Source: DASRDB01 sp035652815 (GTDB taxonomy: Bacteria; Chloroflexota; Ktedonobacteria; Ktedonobacterales; Ktedonobacteraceae). From it: DNA of 64,000 bases. Under the pieces are notes generated by a model. It was given only the letters and a program-made list of their open reading frames with translations, did no database searches and was not told the origin of the DNA. The stretch covers positions 372,001 through 436,000 of the forward strand of contig DASRDB010000022.1 in assembly GCA_035652815.1 (NCBI GenBank), in the 5' to 3' direction. Below are positions 60,587-64,000 of this stretch, in pieces; position 1 is the first letter of the stretch; every line of letters begins with the position of its first letter. Made by a program: the position numbers and the translations under genes.

Positions 60587-63211
60587 ATGCTTGAATTATT
60601 CGAGATGTGGGCGCTGGTTGAGGCTTTAGGGTTGATGTGTTTGCCGCTCACGTTTACGGTTTTCAAAAACCTGCCTGATCGCGGCTGGGCCTTTACCAAG
60701 ACAACGAGTATTGCGCTGCTGGCGTTCTGCGTCTGGCTCCCTCTCATGACGATTCAGATTTTGCCGTTCAGCCAGCTTTTTATTCTTGGCGTGCTGCTGA
60801 TTTTGCTTGCGCTCAATATTATCGGCTTTCAGCGCATGTATCGCTCCATCTGGCGGGTGATCCGCGAGCAGCGAGCCTATATCCTTGCCTGCGAAGTGGT
60901 CTTTTTTGGCATGGTTTTCTTGCTCGGCTGGATTCGCTCCTACAATCCCAATATCCAATCATTTGAAATGTTCATGGACGAGGGCTTCCTATCGGCGATC
61001 ATGCGCAGCGCACATTTTCCGCCCAACGATATGTGGCTCTCGGGCTATCCCATCAACTACTACTATTACGCGCACTATACTATCGCGCTGCTGGCAAAGT
61101 TGATCGGTCAGAGTCCATCAATTGCTTTTAATACAGGGATATGTACGTTCTTTGGCCTGACGGCAGTAAACCTTTTCGGTGTTACCTGCAATATCGTCGC
61201 CTGGGCGCGCTCGTATCGCGGTCGATTTAGAGCAGCAAATACTGCAAGCACGCGCAGGGGCTTTTTAGGCAAGAAACGGAGCGCGAGTACAGAGGAAAAT
61301 CAAGCGCCTGTCCCTTTAATGCGCGGGGCAATGATCTATGGTTTTCTGACCATGTTGATGGGGCTGGTACTGGGTAATCTCGCCTCAACGCAGCAGTGGT
61401 GGCAACAGCATGGCGATCTGCCGCCATTTTACTGGTTTAATGTGACGCGGGTTGTCACCAATACGATCAACGAGTTTCCCGCGTTCAGCTTTTTGCTGTC
61501 CTGCTTTCACGCGCACGTTTTGACGCTGGCCTTTACGATTCTGGCCATCGCGCTTGCCTTCAATTTTTTCCTCGAGCGCAACGATGAAGACCCTGAGAGC
61601 GTGAAAGGGCTTGGGATATTTGGGCATGGTTTGCGACTGCCGCTCAACCTGTTCTTTACGGCGATAGCGCTTGGTGGCCTCTTTACCATGAACGGCTGGG
61701 ATTTCCCCACTTACCTGGGGCTGACGCTGCTCTGTATCATTTTACAGCAATGGATGACGTATAAAGGCTTTAACTGGCTGCTGGTGTTGGATGTGTTCAC
61801 CGTCTGCGCCGCGCTGACCGCTCTCTCGTTTTTCCTCTATATGCCTTTTTATCTCAATTTTATCTCTCCGTCTCAAGGCATAGGCATTGTGGACGCGGCG
61901 AATCGCTCGGCCATTCAGAATGAAATGTTAATCTACGGCACCTTTATGTTTATCTTTGTCACGCTGTTAATTGTGCATTTTCTGCGCGAACGTCCGGCTC
62001 CTGTGGCTAGCGTAACGCCTGGAGATGAGCCTGAGCTTGTGGCAGTAAGCGCGTCCAGTTCCGAGGATGTGGAGCAGGAAGAGGATGCCGAATGGGAGAC
62101 GGTGAGTGTTGGTAGCAGTTCCTCAGTAGCTGGCTCGACGGGAACGCGCATTTCTGTAACCGGGGCACAACCAAAGCCTGTCAGTAGTAGCGGTTCATCG
62201 AATATGAATGAACCACCTGCGCGTGTTGAAAGGCTCTTTGCGCGTCCAGGGGGCACAAACTGGCGTATGCTTTATCAGGTGGCAGTGATTGTCGTAGCGC
62301 TGCTGGCGCTCCTGTTGCTCAAAAATAGCCTGTGGTTTGTGGTTTCTGGCATAATCACAGCACTGGGAGCGGAAATGGCGCTATATCATCTGCAAGATCG
62401 CCCTCGAGCGTTCGTGTTGATGCTGGGAACGCTGGCTTTCTTCCTGGTCGCAATGACGGAGGTGGTATACCTGCGTGATGTCTTCGCGGATAGTTACCCG
62501 CGCATGAACACCGTTTTCAAGTTTTACTTTCAGGCCTGGGCGCTGCTTTCGATTACGTGTGGCGCGGGGCTGTACTATATTGTAGAGGTAGCTCAGATCC
62601 GGTTGGATTTCTCAGGGCTGCAATTGTGGGTGAGACGCGGCGGTCAGGCATTGTGGGCGATATGCTTTAGCCTGTTGCTGCTGGCCGGGATGGTGTATCC
62701 CATCGTGGGCACTTACCAGCGCAGCAACGATTTTCAGTTCCGTACTAACAGCCTGGATGGTATGGACTATCTCCAGTCATATCAGCCAGGAGATTATGCG
62801 GCGATTCGCTGGATCAATAGTCACATCACCGGCGACCCGGTGATTGTGGAGGCGTATGCAGCAGATGGTGGGGATTATAGCGATTATGGCCGTGTCTCAG
62901 CATTTACTGGCCTGCCGACGCTTATGGGTTGGTTGGGGCATGAGTACCAGTGGCGCGTCAACTGGCTTAACCGAGGGAATAACGCAGATGATTTCTACAG
63001 CCGGGGCGCGGCCATCAAGTTGATTTATACGTCGAATGACCCGAGAACTGTGTTAGGTTTGATGAACCATTATAATGCGCAGTATCTTTATGTCGGCTAT
63101 CTGGAGCAGATTACCTATCCGGGAATCAATCTTCAGCGGTTCAAGTCGTTTATGCAGGTCGTCTATTCTAAAGATGGGGTGACTATCTATAAAGTGCCGC
63201 AGGGGTCGTAG
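60587..63211 (+). CDS. Chlor_Arch_YYY (DUF2298) membrane protein
   Basis: An 874-residue polytopic protein homologous to the C-terminal half of the preceding one: FMDEGFLSAIMRSAHFPPND, I156-N-Y-Y-Y-Y161, NEFPAFSFLLSCFHAHVL, EVVYLRDVFADSYPRMNTVF. About 17-20 hydrophobic segments. A hydrophilic acidic/Ser-rich insert lies at about residues 470-560. The C-terminal external region (SNDFQFRTNSLDGMDYL ... DPVIVEAYAADGGDYSDYG) matches the end of its neighbour (SPVILEAAAPLSYTWFG), so the two arose by duplication. ATG at 60587, 141 bases after the first gene. Function unknown; a lipid-linked sugar transferase or translocase is plausible. Confidence 0.85.
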   Translation: MLELFEMWALVEALGLMCLPLTFTVFKNLPDRGWAFTKTTSIALLAFCVWLPLMTIQILPFSQLFILGVLLILLALNIIGFQRMYRSIWRVIREQRAYILACEVVFFGMVFLLGWIRSYNPNIQSFEMFMDEGFLSAIMRSAHFPPNDMWLSGYPINYYYYAHYTIALLAKLIGQSPSIAFNTGICTFFGLTAVNLFGVTCNIVAWARSYRGRFRAANTASTRRGFLGKKRSASTEENQAPVPLMRGAMIYGFLTMLMGLVLGNLASTQQWWQQHGDLPPFYWFNVTRVVTNTINEFPAFSFLLSCFHAHVLTLAFTILAIALAFNFFLERNDEDPESVKGLGIFGHGLRLPLNLFFTAIALGGLFTMNGWDFPTYLGLTLLCIILQQWMTYKGFNWLLVLDVFTVCAALTALSFFLYMPFYLNFISPSQGIGIVDAANRSAIQNEMLIYGTFMFIFVTLLIVHFLRERPAPVASVTPGDEPELVAVSASSSEDVEQEEDAEWETVSVGSSSSVAGSTGTRISVTGAQPKPVSSSGSSNMNEPPARVERLFARPGGTNWRMLYQVAVIVVALLALLLLKNSLWFVVSGIITALGAEMALYHLQDRPRAFVLMLGTLAFFLVAMTEVVYLRDVFADSYPRMNTVFKFYFQAWALLSITCGAGLYYIVEVAQIRLDFSGLQLWVRRGGQALWAICFSLLLLAGMVYPIVGTYQRSNDFQFRTNSLDGMDYLQSYQPGDYAAIRWINSHITGDPVIVEAYAADGGDYSDYGRVSAFTGLPTLMGWLGHEYQWRVNWLNRGNNADDFYSRGAAIKLIYTSNDPRTVLGLMNHYNAQYLYVGYLEQITYPGINLQRFKSFMQVVYSKDGVTIYKVPQGS

Positions 63212-63274
63212 GGAAAATTCAGGAGATGAGTTCCTTCCGCCGCGCAGGGAGGAGCAAGCGAAGAGGAGTATACT

Positions 63275-64000
63275 TTGAAGAGTTACGAAACCACGCCGCT
63301 ACATGGTGAAGATGGCGTTCTTTTGCCAGCACGAGATGAGAGCGGCACGGAAATAGAAGAGCAGCGAGTGGATGAAAGTTCGCTGGATGAGGATGTACAG
63401 GAACAGAGAGGTTCAGTAGTTGTAGCTGATTATCCTGCTGAAGCGGATGAGGGGCAGGACGAAATAGGCCGCAAGCGGTTTCACTTCAGGCCGCCTTCAC
63501 GCGAGCAATTGATCCGGTGGCTGCCTTTCTGGGGAACGATTCTGTTGGGTGCGATTTTGCGTTTCTGGGGCCTGGGTGATAAGCCTCTGCATCATGATGA
63601 GAGCCTGCATGCTTATTACTCCCTGCAACTGATGCAAAACATCGAACACTGGTGGTGGTGTATCAGCCCACCGCCGCAAGACCCTACCTATGCCTGCTAT
63701 ACCTATAATCCGCTGCTGCATGGCCCGTTCCAGTTTCACGCCATCGCGCTGGTCTACAAAGTTTCGCAACTCCTGGGAGCGCCCGATAACGGGGTAAATA
63801 CGACGACGGTACGTATCGCCGCCGCGACTCTGGGTACGGTAATTGTCGGACTACCTTACTTCTTGCGCGATTACCTGGGGAAATGGGGCGCGTGGCTGGC
63901 GAGTTTTCTGCTGGCCGTATCGCCGAGCATGGTCTACTTCTCGCGCTTCGCCCGTGAGGACATCTACTTTGCCTGCTTCACGCTGCTCTGGATTGTAGCT
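63275..64000 (+). CDS. Agl23/TIGR03663-type membrane protein, 5' part
   Basis: The first 242 codons of a third large membrane protein, cut by the window edge. A hydrophilic acidic N-terminus of about 75 residues (EEQRVDESSLDEDVQEQRG) precedes TM helix 1 (WLPFWGTILLGAILRFWGLG), then KPL-H106-H-D-E109-S, YNPLLHGPFQFHAIALVY and SPSMVYFSRFAREDIYF. This block is typical of the TIGR03663 family, known to co-occur with Chlor_Arch_YYY proteins, and of haloarchaeal Agl23 (flippase-associated). The start is TTG at 63275, 6 bases after GAGGAG. It shares the histidine/Asp-Glu motif of GT-C enzymes. Confidence 0.82.
   Translation, partial: MKSYETTPLHGEDGVLLPARDESGTEIEEQRVDESSLDEDVQEQRGSVVVADYPAEADEGQDEIGRKRFHFRPPSREQLIRWLPFWGTILLGAILRFWGLGDKPLHHDESLHAYYSLQLMQNIEHWWWCISPPPQDPTYACYTYNPLLHGPFQFHAIALVYKVSQLLGAPDNGVNTTTVRIAAATLGTVIVGLPYFLRDYLGKWGAWLASFLLAVSPSMVYFSRFAREDIYFACFTLLWIVA

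Noticed and set aside
1..64000. CRISPR arrays, rRNA genes, transposases and prophage
   Set aside because: I looked for regularly spaced repeats, rRNA cores and integrase/transposase motifs and saw none.

Overview
The window looks like a chromosomal segment of a Chloroflexota bacterium, most likely class Ktedonobacteria. That placement is inferred from gene content, not from a marker phylogeny: two Chlor_Arch_YYY (DUF2298) membrane proteins beside an Agl23/TIGR03663-type protein, several transmembrane Ser/Thr kinases, a B12-dependent ribonucleotide reductase, a class F-like sortase with a neighbouring substrate, and a cytochrome bd oxidase with a short Q-loop. There are no rRNA genes, CRISPR arrays, transposases or recognisable prophage. 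Two tRNA genes are present.

Layout. 0-5 kb: 5' part of an acyl-CoA synthetase, two alpha/beta hydrolases, a CheY-like regulator and a LysM-like membrane protein. 4.6-7.4 kb: cydA-cydB plus a small third membrane-protein gene. 7.8-16.7 kb: receptor-like Ser/Thr kinase, dihydropyrimidinase, MFS transporter, CAX-type cation antiporter, an orphan LivM permease with a zinc-ribbon tail, and a frameshifted Dyp-type peroxidase. 16.8-20.7 kb: phosphosulfolactate synthase-like and MmgE/PrpD genes divergent from a LysR regulator, then a DUF1697 gene. 20.8-23.8 kb: nrdJ interrupted by a mini-intein, preceded by a clear promoter and two NrdR boxes. 24-28 kb: cinA, an Nramp-like transporter and an S2P-type protease.

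28-38.5 kb: two carboxylase operons (biotin carboxylase/BCCP subunit plus a beta-hydroxyacid dehydrogenase; carboxyltransferase subunit plus an enoyl-CoA hydratase). Between them lie a histidine kinase, a sortase/substrate pair and a membrane pseudokinase. With the HMG-CoA lyase at 47.3 kb these supply most of the lower leucine/isovalerate catabolic route. 38.5-44.3 kb: a GH127 glycosidase, an Eco57I-like DNA methylase, a MarR regulator with palindromic operators, a decayed Rieske/membrane-protein locus, tRNA-Ile(UAU), a severed excisionase-like fragment and tRNA-Gln. 44.4-56 kb: glmU, a CorC/HlyC-like protein, HMG-CoA lyase, an S41 protease homologue lacking its catalytic Lys, infC with an ATT start, a homocysteine methyltransferase/MTHFR fusion, a phosphoribulokinase-like enzyme, an HTH/coiled-coil protein and a third kinase. 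56.1-64 kb: the three very large membrane proteins, the last cut by the window edge.

Two families of long intergenic palindromes occur twice each (650-732 with 38332-38420; 23894-23977 with 28060-28149). The best candidates for under-described biology are the GT-C/YYY/YYY/Agl23 locus, the signalling and surface block with the pseudokinase and sortase pair, and the tRNA-Ile(UAU) locus with its gene remnants. All family assignments were made by reading motifs; no database search was run.
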